Below the pieces are notes generated by a model, which was given only the letters and a program-made list of their open reading frames with translations, had not been told where the DNA came from and made no database searches. Made by a program: the position numbers and the translations under genes. Positions 42,954 through 50,764 of a stretch of 64,000 nucleotides of DNA are shown here, piece by piece; the first letter of the stretch is position 1; each line of letters opens with the position of its first letter. This DNA comes from JBMOPD01 sp049323615 (GTDB lineage Bacteria; Bacillota; Desulfotomaculia; Desulfotomaculales; Desulfocucumaceae), in assembly GCA_049323615.1 (NCBI GenBank), contig JBMOPD010000024.1, positions 1 through 64,000 on the forward strand, read 5' to 3'.

Positions 42954-43326
42954 TAACTATCCCTCCTGATGAATGCTTTTAATAAAGCAGAGTGGTTCCA
43001 ACGCCTTTCATAGCCTAGAAAAGGGTTGTTGCGGGTAAGATTTAATAGTCAAACCGTTCAAGTGCTGTGTACTGCCTCGTCTAAAAGGGAAGAAGCAAAA
43101 TTTGCACTGGCGCGGATTTTATATGGCCGTGGCTATCCCCCCTTTGCTTTAATAATGAATTGCATGATTACCCAGCTTACTTATATAAACAAGCGTACCC
43201 TTTCAGTACGGCTTACTTGATATGTAATTATACAAAATTATACAATTAATACAATTTTATGACAAGAAAATTTTTTGGACAATTAAATATTGAATAAATA
43301 TTGAGTTTTTTATTGGCTACTGTTAA
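42954..43326. other. 373-base intergenic region without a convincing gene
   Basis: The first half is GC-moderate and has a 64-codon plus-strand frame (43026-43220) lacking a ribosome binding site. The second half is very AT-rich with runs of A and T. The plus-strand frame could be a decayed remnant, since 'LARILYGRGYPPFALIMN' looks protein-like, but I cannot assign it. No operator copy or terminator with a clear stem was found. Confidence 0.4.
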
Positions 43327-44058
43327 TTAATGGCTTATTGTTAAAATTATGCCACTTGCAAAAATAAGTATATTTACATATAAAATAAACTGTTTATCGG
43401 ACAGCTTGTTGATTAATTTACTTCCCAACCAGCTTCCTAGAAAAAGTACCGGCGTAAGCTCAAGGCCGTTTATTAAAAGAGGCTGGGTAAGTAGATGCAG
43501 CTTCGTATATGTAATCATTTTTAATACGTCGCTAAAGAACAGGATAGCTACCAAAGTGGCCACGAAGGAACTTTTGTTTAAGTTTTTTGTAATCAGGTAG
43601 ATGGTAATAATGATTCCTCCGGAGTGGGCTATGGCGGAGGAGACGCCGGCAAAAAGGCTGATGATTATACCGGCTGGCGTGCTTATTTCTTTATTGGCAA
43701 AGAATTTAGGGTATCTAATCCTGATAATCTGATAAGCGCTGAAAACCATAGCGATTATACCTATGGTTAACTTGGTAAGTGAAGTTGAAGCCCAGGCAAG
43801 GTAGTATGACCCCGCCACAATCCCCACCAGCACCCCCGGCAAAAGGATATATATGTGCTTCAGGTTCCACTTCCCCCGGTGCATCCAGAGGGTGGTGATA
43901 TCGGTGATAAGCATCATTGGCGCCATTAGCGCAACGGCCGTTTTGGGGAAGATAATCAATGACAGGAGGGGGGTGAGGAAGACCCCGGCGCCGATGCCGA
44001 AGGTGGTTTTAATTAACCCGGCCATTGCTGCCGCAATAATTGTAAGGATTGTGGTCAT
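43327..44058 (-). CDS. TauE/SafE-family anion exporter, probable sulfite exporter
   Basis: About 243 residues with seven to eight hydrophobic segments. ATG 44058 has AGGAG seven bases upstream. The family repeat is visible: 'AGLIKTTFGIGAGVFLTPLLSLI' near the N-terminus and 'GVSSAIAHSGGIIITIYLI' in the middle. TauE/SafE proteins are often linked to sulfonate degradation, where they export the sulfite released. Here it lies between transporter 2 and the operon leading to suyAB, and two operator-like sites lie in its promoter. An uptake role for another anion cannot be excluded. Confidence 0.8.
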   Translation of the reverse strand: MTTILTIIAAAMAGLIKTTFGIGAGVFLTPLLSLIIFPKTAVALMAPMMLITDITTLWMHRGKWNLKHIYILLPGVLVGIVAGSYYLAWASTSLTKLTIGIIAMVFSAYQIIRIRYPKFFANKEISTPAGIIISLFAGVSSAIAHSGGIIITIYLITKNLNKSSFVATLVAILFFSDVLKMITYTKLHLLTQPLLINGLELTPVLFLGSWLGSKLINKLSDKQFILYVNILIFASGIILTISH

Positions 44059-44092
44059 AAACAAACTCCTGTTATTTGTAATAATACGTCAG

Positions 44093-44150
44093 GTGTCATA
44101 CCACGCCAATGCTGGTCATGGATAATACCACTGGAATTTAAAGGTTACAA
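44093..44150 (-). promoter_or_regulatory. Promoter and operator-like sites for the TauE/SafE gene
   Basis: On the minus strand: TTGTAA (44150-44145), 17 bases, TATTAT (44127-44122). One operator-like site overlaps the -10 (TGGTATTATCC, 44130-44120). Another lies downstream (TGGTATGACAC, 44103-44093). Each matches 9 of 11 consensus bases. Confidence 0.5.
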
Positions 44151-44241
44151 GAATATTTGAAAAATTTAAAAGCTCATGAGTACGTACAATCAAGGAAGTC
44201 CCGATATTGTGCAAATTCCTGAGTTAGGTGGTAAAATTCTA

Positions 44242-44311
44242 TTGCATATAAAAAACCTGGTGCTATAATTATTATATACCAGTATGATGTCTGAGGAAAG
44301 AGGTAATACCA
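44242..44311 (+). promoter_or_regulatory. Promoter and operator for the fumarase-like/reductase operon
   Basis: TTGCAT (44242-44247), 16 bases, TATAAT (44264-44269), then AGGTAATACCA (44301-44311). The leader to the first gene is about 150 bases and AT-rich. Confidence 0.6.
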
Positions 44312-44455
44312 AAATTATATTCCTCCCAGGAAAAGTTATCGGAAATGTATTTATTATTTTAGACATCGGGTTATTTTAAAAATTTAATTTTGCTCAATGT
44401 CAAAGGGGGTGAACTTTTTTAGTTGAGTATTTGTTTAAGTAAGGAGGGAAAAAGG

Positions 44456-45358
44456 TTGTCAAAAATATCAGTGTCGGATTCCTTTTACAAGACTGTTGAA
44501 GAATTGTGCAAAGACTTGTATGTTAAGGCGCTGAAGGACCTGCCCCCTGATGTAAGGAAGGCTGTGAAGGAGGCTTATGAAAGGGAAAAATCTGAGACCG
44601 GCAGGCAGGTTCTGGCCACCATGCTGGATAACATCGCCATTGCCGACGGTAAAAACCGCATGATATGTCAGGATACCGGTATTCCCATTTACTTTGTAAA
44701 AGTCGGCAATAAGCTGTGCGTAGACTTTGTACGGTTGGAGGAAGCTGTAATCAAGGGTTGCCAGAGGGCCACCGTTGAACATCCGCTGCGCTCCAGCGTG
44801 GTGTCGCCTTTTAAGCGGGAAAACAACCAGAACAGTTCCGGTTACCGCATACCTTCAATTCACTACGATGTTGTTCAGGACAGTGACAAGTTAGAGATAT
44901 TGATGGTGCCCAAGGGTTCCGGGTCTGAAAACATGAGCTTCCTGAAAATGCTTATTCCGGCCGAAGGTGTCGGCGGTGTAAAAAGGTTTATACTGGAAAC
45001 GGTGGCCAAAAACATCGGCGCGAATCCATGCCCCCCTTATGTAGTAGGCATTGGCATCGGGGGAACGGCGGATTTGTGCGTGAAATTGGCGAAGATTGCC
45101 GCGGTTACCCGTTCCATCGGTTCAAGGAATGCGGATCCTGAAATGGCGGCGTTCGAAGAGGAAATGTTTAAGGCCGTTAATGAACTGGGCATCGGCCCCA
45201 TGGGCCTGGGGGGGCTCAATACTGCAATAGCAGTTCATGTGGAACACGCCTATACCCATATTACCCAAAACCCGGTGGCCATAAACATCCAGTGCTGGCC
45301 TGCCCGCCGGGCCAGGGCAACCATTTCCGCCGACGGCACATTTGAAACAGGTTATTAG
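44456..45358 (+). CDS. Fumarase/tartrate dehydratase-type hydro-lyase, alpha subunit
   Basis: About 300 residues of the class I (iron-sulfur) fumarase alpha family. TTG 44456 has AAGGAGG eight bases upstream; TTG 44423 also has a ribosome site and would add 11 residues. Cluster-binding cysteines are in 'CQDTGIPIYF', 'GANPCPPYVVGIGIGGTAD' and 'NIQCWPARRARA', with 'GSGSENMS' in the active site. It would hydrate or dehydrate a dicarboxylate such as fumarate/malate or tartrate. The separate beta subunit follows 15 bases downstream. Fumarase is favoured by the neighbouring fumarate reductase genes. Confidence 0.8.
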   Translation: MSKISVSDSFYKTVEELCKDLYVKALKDLPPDVRKAVKEAYEREKSETGRQVLATMLDNIAIADGKNRMICQDTGIPIYFVKVGNKLCVDFVRLEEAVIKGCQRATVEHPLRSSVVSPFKRENNQNSSGYRIPSIHYDVVQDSDKLEILMVPKGSGSENMSFLKMLIPAEGVGGVKRFILETVAKNIGANPCPPYVVGIGIGGTADLCVKLAKIAAVTRSIGSRNADPEMAAFEEEMFKAVNELGIGPMGLGGLNTAIAVHVEHAYTHITQNPVAINIQCWPARRARATISADGTFETGY

Positions 45359-45373
45359 GGGGGAGGGATAATA

Positions 45374-45967
45374 ATGGCTGAGTATATTTTGAGAACTCCT
45401 TTGACTGAAAAAGACGTGAGAAAACTCAGGGTCGGCGATAAGGTTACCCTGGAGGGCGTTATATTTGGCATAAGGGATGCCAACCTGATCCGCATGTTTG
45501 ATCAGAAGGTTCCCTCCCCGGTTGACCTTAACGGCGCTGCGTGTTTACATACTGCGCCCAATGTCCGCAAGATCGGCGAGGGCAAATATGAGGCGCTGTG
45601 TGTGGGAACCACCACCAGCAGCCGGATGGACAGGTTCACCCCCGGCCTGATGGAGCAGTACGGTGTCCGCGCCATTATCGGCAAGGGCGGAATGATGGAA
45701 GCGAGCATGGAGGCCATGAAAAAACACGGCGGCTGCTACCTGGCAATAGTGGGGGGAGCGGCGGCCTGGGAAACTGAAAGAATACTGGAAATTGAAGGTG
45801 TCTGGTGGGAAGACCTGATGCCTGAAGCCATCTGGAAATTTCGGACTAAAAATTTCGGTCCCCTGATCGTGGCAATGGATTCGTACGGTAATAATTTATA
45901 TTTTGACATAAAGGCCGAAGCAGCTTCCAGACTGCCCGAATTATACAAAAAAATCGGCGCCGTGTAA
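45374..45967 (+). CDS. Fumarase/tartrate dehydratase-type hydro-lyase, beta subunit
   Basis: A 197-residue class I fumarase beta subunit with GGGAGGG upstream of the ATG. It keeps 'VGTTTSSRMDRFTPGLMEQYGVRAIIGKGGM', which corresponds to the GPTTSxRMD substrate loop. The usual RDAAH motif is changed to RDANL (residues 34-38). That alteration could shift substrate or activity, so the exact reaction is uncertain. A 9-bp hairpin separates it from the reductase genes. Confidence 0.78.
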   Translation: MAEYILRTPLTEKDVRKLRVGDKVTLEGVIFGIRDANLIRMFDQKVPSPVDLNGAACLHTAPNVRKIGEGKYEALCVGTTTSSRMDRFTPGLMEQYGVRAIIGKGGMMEASMEAMKKHGGCYLAIVGGAAAWETERILEIEGVWWEDLMPEAIWKFRTKNFGPLIVAMDSYGNNLYFDIKAEAASRLPELYKKIGAV

Positions 45968-45976
45968 TGTAATTGT

Positions 45977-45999
45977 CCGTGGGCGTATACCGCCCACGG
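45977..45999 (+). other. Intercistronic hairpin (fumarase beta - reductase)
   Basis: CCGTGGGCG (45977-45985) pairs perfectly with CGCCCACGG (45991-45999) across five bases. There is no T run, so RNA processing or stabilisation is more likely than termination. Confidence 0.6.
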
Positions 46000-46036
46000 G
46001 CTTCTGTAAATACAGCACTTTAAGGAGGAATACAAT

Positions 46037-46426
46037 ATGGCCAACCGGGAGGCGGCGGCCTCTCCCAGATATAAAACACACAGCCAGGTCTGGTCCGCAG
46101 TGGGAATGTGGGCCTGGCTGCTGCACCGTGTAACCGGTATTGGCATTTTATTATACCTGTTGCTTCACGCCGCGCTGATGGGCACAGCCCTCATCGGCGG
46201 GTCCGAAGCTTTTAACGCCACCTTGACTTTTCTCATGACCAGCCCGGTACTCCACCTGGCGGAGCTGGTTTTGGTGGGAGCAGTGATATACCACGGCCTG
46301 AACGGCATCCGCTTATTGCTGTTTGATATCGGAATCGGTTTTTCCAGGCAGAAGGAAATATTTTGGGTGTCTCTGTTAATCGGCGCTGCAATGTGGATAT
46401 ACGTGGTGATGATAAAACTTTCCTGA
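46037..46426 (+). CDS. sdhC: Succinate dehydrogenase/fumarate reductase membrane subunit C
   Basis: A 129-residue membrane anchor with three helices. 'MWAWLLHRVTGIGILLYLLLHAAL' carries the SdhC signature, with His residues in helix 1 and a further His in 'VIYHGLNGIRLLLFD'. These are candidate heme b ligands. TAAGGAGG precedes the ATG. Together with the next gene it forms the quinone-reacting anchor of the complex. Confidence 0.85.
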   Translation: MANREAAASPRYKTHSQVWSAVGMWAWLLHRVTGIGILLYLLLHAALMGTALIGGSEAFNATLTFLMTSPVLHLAELVLVGAVIYHGLNGIRLLLFDIGIGFSRQKEIFWVSLLIGAAMWIYVVMIKLS

Positions 46427-46450
46427 ATATCAACGGAGGAAGGTGTGCAC

Positions 46451-46777
46451 GTGAACGCTCTGACATGGTTGTTGCAAAGAATCAGCGCAGTATTTTTGCT
46501 GGTCCTGCTGGGAATACACATCTGGTTATTGCACGTAGCCAACACTTCTGAGGTAATCAGTTTCAGTGAAGCCAGGGCCAGGCTGGTTAGCGCCCCCTTT
46601 GTCGCGCTGTATGTGCTGCTGCTGTTTTTCGGCCTGTTCCATGCCCTTAACGGGTTGTATACGGTAATGGTGGACATGGGGCTGAAGGCAAGAAAGACGG
46701 TCATCGGCATATTGCTGGCCGTCGGGTTGGGCCTGTTCGGAATAGGCCTGTATGCGGTGGTTCAATTTATCATATAG
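46451..46777 (+). CDS. sdhD: Succinate dehydrogenase/fumarate reductase membrane subunit D
   Basis: About 108 residues, three transmembrane helices. GTG 46451 is chosen for its GGAGGAAGG seven bases upstream; GTG 46445 is in frame. Conserved-type residues are 'LTWLLQRISAVFLLVLLGIHIWLLH' and 'FGLFHALNGLYTVMVD', again giving His pairs suitable for heme. Having both C and D subunits indicates a diheme (type A/E-like) enzyme. Confidence 0.82.
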   Translation: MNALTWLLQRISAVFLLVLLGIHIWLLHVANTSEVISFSEARARLVSAPFVALYVLLLFFGLFHALNGLYTVMVDMGLKARKTVIGILLAVGLGLFGIGLYAVVQFII

Positions 46778-46796
46778 ATTATGGGAGGCGGATAAG

Positions 46797-47522
46797 TTGT
46801 CTTTGCGGGAAGTTAATGTTAAGATATTCCGCTATGACCCGGAGGTTGATGTTGAGCCGAGATTCGACAGTTTTACCATCCCGGTAATTAAAAATATGGC
46901 CATACTGGATGTGGTGATGCACGTCCAGAACTACATTGACAAGTCACTGGCCTTCAGGTGTTCCTGCCGGATCGGAATGTGCGGGTCCTGCGCCATGTAC
47001 ATCAACGGCAGGCCGAGGCTGGCGTGCCGCACCCAGGTGACCAGCCTCGGCACCCCCATCATCACCATCATGCCCCTGCCTAATTTGCCGATCATCAGGG
47101 ACCTGGCCGTGGATATGGAGCCGTTTTTTGCCAAGTGGAAGAAAATTAAACCGTATTATTCAGGCAGGAGTGAAATAAAAGACCCGGTGGTGATTCGCCC
47201 CGACTCCGGCGAGAGGGAGTTTATTGACGACATGCTTGACTGCATCACCTGTGGCTGTTGTTACGGCGCCTGTTCCATGGTTGCCACCAATGAGGAATAT
47301 CTCGGACCGGCGGCCCTTAACCGCGCCTATACCCTGATTGCGGACAAGCGTGACGCCATCAGGGTCGAGAGGCTCAAGGCGGTGGGCCGTTCTTACGGCG
47401 TATGGAGATGCCACGACCAGTTCAACTGTGCGGAGGTTTGTCCCAAAAACCTGGTTCCCACCAAATCCATACAGCAGCTGAAAAAGCGGTGTGTCTTGCA
47501 AAAATTCGGGGTGTTTAAATAA
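46797..47522 (+). CDS. sdhB: Succinate dehydrogenase/fumarate reductase iron-sulfur subunit
   Basis: About 241 residues. TTG 46797 has GGGAGGCGG upstream. A [2Fe-2S] plant-ferredoxin-type domain contains 'CSCRIGMCGSCAMYINGRP' and a fourth Cys in RLAC (residues about 55-80). A second domain has 'CITCGCCYGAC' and 'CHDQFNCAEVCPKNLVPT' for the [4Fe-4S] and [3Fe-4S] clusters. It passes electrons between the flavoprotein and the membrane subunits. It lies between sdhD and sdhA. Confidence 0.92.
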   Translation: MSLREVNVKIFRYDPEVDVEPRFDSFTIPVIKNMAILDVVMHVQNYIDKSLAFRCSCRIGMCGSCAMYINGRPRLACRTQVTSLGTPIITIMPLPNLPIIRDLAVDMEPFFAKWKKIKPYYSGRSEIKDPVVIRPDSGEREFIDDMLDCITCGCCYGACSMVATNEEYLGPAALNRAYTLIADKRDAIRVERLKAVGRSYGVWRCHDQFNCAEVCPKNLVPTKSIQQLKKRCVLQKFGVFK

Positions 47523-47549
47523 GACGTTTTTAAGGAGTGTGGCTTTTTA

Positions 47550-49283
47550 GTGAACGAGATAAAGACTGATGTATTGATCCTGGGCAGCGGCGGAGCGGGT
47601 TTATTTGCGGCGCTGCATGTATATGACAACAACCCCAGTCTTGACGTTGTACTGGCCACCAAGGGATTGATAGGAAAGTGCGGGTGCAGCCGGATGGTGC
47701 AGGGGGGCCTGAACGTGGTTCTCAACCCCGCCGATTCCGTTGAAAAGCATTTTATGGACACAATAAAAGGCGGCGGTTTTATAAACGACCAGGAACTGGC
47801 CTGGACCCTGGTTACGGACGCACCCAGGGCGGTGCACGAACTGGAAGTAAAGGTGGGCTGTTTCTTTGACCGGGCGGAAAACGGTGAAATTCACCAGAAG
47901 CCCTTTGCCGGCCAATCCTTTGACCGCACTGTCCACGTCGCCGACCTCAGCGGTATCCAGATAATCGCCCGGCTGACCGACCAGGTATTCCGCAGGGAGG
48001 ATAAGATTAGAATCCTGGAAGAGACCAGGGGCCTCGATCTGCTCACAACCGCCGGGGGGGACCGGGTGGTGGGGGCGGTGCTGGCCGACATCAGGACAGG
48101 TGAATTAATTATTGTTAATGCCAAGGTGGTTGTCGTGGCCACCGGCGGGTCCTCCTCAATGTACAAGATAGCGGCTCCTTCCGTGGACAAGACCGGTGAC
48201 GGCATGGCCATGTGTTTTAGGGCCGGGGCCGAGTTTATGGACATGGAGATGATGCAGTTTCACCCCACCGGGCTGCTGGCCGGCCAGTCCAGGCTCAGCG
48301 GAAGTGTGCTGGAAGAGGGTTTGAGGGGTTCCGGCGGGTACCTGCTGAACGGCCTGGGTGAAAGGTTTATGGAACGCTATGACCCTGAGCGCATGGAGCG
48401 GTCAACCCGCGACCGTGTGGCCCGGGCGGGCTACATGGAGATTATGGCCGGCAGGGGTACCGAGAACGGCGGCGTGTACATCGACATGAGACATCTGGGC
48501 GCAGAATTCGTGGAGAAAAAATTTCCCGGCATGTGCGAGCGCGTGCGGGACATAGGCAGGGACCTGGCCCGGGAACTGGTGGAAGTGAGCCCCACCTCCC
48601 ACTTTATGATGGGCGGGGTGAAGATTGATATCCACTGCCAGTCAAATCTGAAGGGCCTGCTGGTTGCCGGCGAGGACTCCAGCGGCGTTCACGGAGCCAA
48701 CCGCCTGGGCGGAAACGGCATCTGCGAATCAACCACATTCGGCCGCAGGGCCGGAGACACCGCGGCCGCCCTGGCCGGGCAGGAGGAACTGCGGCCTTAC
48801 AGGCAGGGACAGGTGGAGGAGATTAAAAGGCGCTGGCTTAAATTTTACAAGCGCACATCCGGAGTGGACATTTATCCCATCAGGGACGAGATCAAAAACC
48901 TGATGTGGGAAAAAGTAGGGGTTGTACGGGACGGAAAAAAACTGCAGGAAGCTATAACAAGGCTGGACGAGATGTACCGGGAGGCGGAGGAAGCCTGCGT
49001 GTTCAACAGGACGCTGAGCCGGTACAACATGGAGTGGAATGAAATTGTCAACACCATCAACTGGATTACGGTGGCCCGCATGGTGGCGAAGTCGGCCCTG
49101 CTGAGGACCGAGAGCCGCGGTTCCCACTACCGGTCGGACTTTGCGGAGACCGACAACCAGAATTGGCTGGTTAATATCCACATGAAAAATAAAGGCGACA
49201 TGGAAATTGAGACTTGCACAAGGCCGATAATAGCTACCCGCTTCCCGGCGGAAGAAATAATCAACGCAAACGTTAAGTATTAA
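47550..49283 (+). CDS. sdhA: Succinate dehydrogenase/fumarate reductase-type flavoprotein without the covalent-FAD histidine
   Basis: A 577-residue flavoprotein from GTG 47550 (AAGGAGTG upstream). The FAD-binding GSGGAG is at residues 12-17. Active-site elements include 'LEEGLRGSGGYLL' with its Arg, 'TSHFMMGGV' with His, and 'GVHGANRLGGNG' with Arg. At the site of covalent FAD attachment, where SdhA/FrdA have SHT before AQGG, this protein has GCS before the QGG (Cys46). FAD is therefore probably not covalently bound. In E. coli FrdA, loss of that bond abolishes succinate oxidation but leaves fumarate reduction, so a reductase direction is favoured. Confidence 0.88.
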   Translation: MNEIKTDVLILGSGGAGLFAALHVYDNNPSLDVVLATKGLIGKCGCSRMVQGGLNVVLNPADSVEKHFMDTIKGGGFINDQELAWTLVTDAPRAVHELEVKVGCFFDRAENGEIHQKPFAGQSFDRTVHVADLSGIQIIARLTDQVFRREDKIRILEETRGLDLLTTAGGDRVVGAVLADIRTGELIIVNAKVVVVATGGSSSMYKIAAPSVDKTGDGMAMCFRAGAEFMDMEMMQFHPTGLLAGQSRLSGSVLEEGLRGSGGYLLNGLGERFMERYDPERMERSTRDRVARAGYMEIMAGRGTENGGVYIDMRHLGAEFVEKKFPGMCERVRDIGRDLARELVEVSPTSHFMMGGVKIDIHCQSNLKGLLVAGEDSSGVHGANRLGGNGICESTTFGRRAGDTAAALAGQEELRPYRQGQVEEIKRRWLKFYKRTSGVDIYPIRDEIKNLMWEKVGVVRDGKKLQEAITRLDEMYREAEEACVFNRTLSRYNMEWNEIVNTINWITVARMVAKSALLRTESRGSHYRSDFAETDNQNWLVNIHMKNKGDMEIETCTRPIIATRFPAEEIINANVKY

Positions 49284-49330
49284 CATGTGTCCGGTAAAAA
49301 AGTAAAGGCCTTATCGGTGGGGTGAGACGG

Positions 49331-50233
49331 TTGGAGTTTTTGGGTTTTATCAGGCCGGACGGCAGCGTGGGTGCGAGGAATTCTGTTTTAATAATATCGG
49401 CCGATCCCGGTGTCGACAGGCTGTGCGTGAATGTTGCGGACTCAGTGCTGGGGGCGGTGCCGGTGCAGTGCTGGCCGGAAAAAAACAGGTCTATCGAAAT
49501 TTTCAGTGACCTGGTAAAAAACCCCAACGTGGCCGGGGCAGTGGTGGTAGAACCGGTTTCAGGGGGCGCCGGGGAAATGATCATCGATGCCATGGCACAG
49601 ATGGGCAGGCCGGCTGAATTGATTACCGTAAGCGGTTCAGGAGGGATAATTGAGGCTAACGCCAGGGCGGTCCGGTCGGCCATGTTGATGACAAGGGAGG
49701 CAAGCACCCTGCGGCGCCAGGCTACCCTGCTGTCAAGGCTGATGGTGGGATTAATCTATGAGGGCAATTCGGGAACAGGGGACCTTTTGTATTACTGCGT
49801 CAACTCTTTGGTGGAGAACAACGGGCGGGTGGTGATAGCCAAAAGGGTGGCGGACAAAAAAGACAAAATAAACAAATGCCCGGTGGTTAAAAAACTGGGC
49901 GCCGGCGGCAAGGTTGACAGGGATAGGGGCCTGTATGAAATTGAATGTGCCCGGAATCAGCATGACACTTTAATTGAGATGGCAGCAAAGGGCGTCCAGC
50001 TGGTGGTTGCAGCCTCCGGCGGCCCATATCCGGCTGCGCATTCCATAGTGCCGGTAATAAATGTTACCGCCAGTAAAAATTACTATGAGTCACTACGGGA
50101 CAATATCGAGATTTACCTGGACGGCCTTGACTATGAGAGGTTTAAAGCCGAGGACTTTAGCCTGCTGATTGTGAATGAAATCATTGCGACAGCCTCGGGC
50201 AAGCTGACCAAGGCCGAAATATTAAAATTTTAA
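49331..50233 (+). CDS. Divergent UxaA/SuyB-family protein, probably without metal site
   Basis: About 300 residues. TTG 49331 follows GGTGGGG; GTG 49322 is in frame. The first 140 residues align by eye with SuyB/altronate dehydratase ('FLGFIRPDGSVGARNSVLIIS' against 'FMGYRRENGRVGIRNHVVILP', and 'NPNVAGAVVVEP'). The conserved RNH is RNS, and the KCGxSD segment with its Cys is replaced by 'IYEGNSGTGD'. The protein is also about 80 residues shorter. It may be a non-catalytic subunit, an enzyme with a changed mechanism, or a paralogue in decay. It is the last gene of the fumarase-reductase operon. Confidence 0.6.
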   Translation: MEFLGFIRPDGSVGARNSVLIISADPGVDRLCVNVADSVLGAVPVQCWPEKNRSIEIFSDLVKNPNVAGAVVVEPVSGGAGEMIIDAMAQMGRPAELITVSGSGGIIEANARAVRSAMLMTREASTLRRQATLLSRLMVGLIYEGNSGTGDLLYYCVNSLVENNGRVVIAKRVADKKDKINKCPVVKKLGAGGKVDRDRGLYEIECARNQHDTLIEMAAKGVQLVVAASGGPYPAAHSIVPVINVTASKNYYESLRDNIEIYLDGLDYERFKAEDFSLLIVNEIIATASGKLTKAEILKF

Positions 50234-50348
50234 CAGATTGCGGTTATCACCACTGTTGAGAGTTTTACCGGCAGTTTTACTTTTTTATTTAATATCCATA
50301 TTGATTGACAAGGGGAGATAACCAGGAGTAAAATATAAGCAAATTTAT

Positions 50349-50380
50349 TGGTATCACCACAGACCTCCTACCACTATAAT
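50349..50380 (+). promoter_or_regulatory. Operator and -10 box upstream of suyAB
   Basis: The palindrome TGGTATCACCA (50349-50359) precedes TATAAT (50375-50380). The -35 region would lie inside the operator and has a poor match to consensus. The remaining leader to suyA is about 100 bases. Confidence 0.6.
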
Positions 50381-50482
50381 ATTTACATTTAAGTTTTGGA
50401 GGTGAGAGATGGTTTGGGTCTAATGTTTCCGGTTCGTTGGTTAACTTATCAATCAATTTTTTAATGAGAGGGGGACCTTGTT

Positions 50483-50761
50483 TTGACTAGATTCATTGTT
50501 CACGACAAAGCTGATTCCGTAGGAGTGGCCGTCACCGACATCAAAGCCGGTGAAACCGTAGAGGGCTGGATCATGTCAGATGACTCAACAATTAGCGTGG
50601 TGGCCAAAAGTGACATCCCGCTGGGCCACAAAATTGCCCTTACAGATATTCAGGTGGGTTCGTCGGTTATCAAGTATAACGTGCCCATCGGTAAGGTTGT
50701 TGCTCCCATCGCCAAGGGCGAACATGTTCATATTCATAATCTGAAGACTGCGAGGTGGTAA
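50483..50761 (+). CDS. suyA: (2R)-sulfolactate sulfo-lyase, small subunit
   Basis: A 92-residue SAF-domain protein from TTG 50483 (GAGGGGG upstream). It matches the SuyA/UxaA N-terminal pattern: 'HDKADSVGVAVTDIKAGETV', 'DIPLGHKIALTDI', and a C-terminal 'GEHVHIHNLKTARW'. SuyA with SuyB removes sulfite from (R)-sulfolactate to give pyruvate. The small and large parts are separate genes, as in SuyAB and unlike most one-piece altronate dehydratases. Split altronate/galactarate dehydratases also exist, so context is needed. Confidence 0.82.
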   Translation: MTRFIVHDKADSVGVAVTDIKAGETVEGWIMSDDSTISVVAKSDIPLGHKIALTDIQVGSSVIKYNVPIGKVVAPIAKGEHVHIHNLKTARW

Positions 50762-50764
50762 GTA

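Noticed and set aside
43026..43220. 64-codon frame between tctC 2 and the TauE-like gene
   Set aside because: No ribosome binding site, no recognisable domain, and it extends into AT-rich intergenic sequence; mentioned only as a possible remnant.
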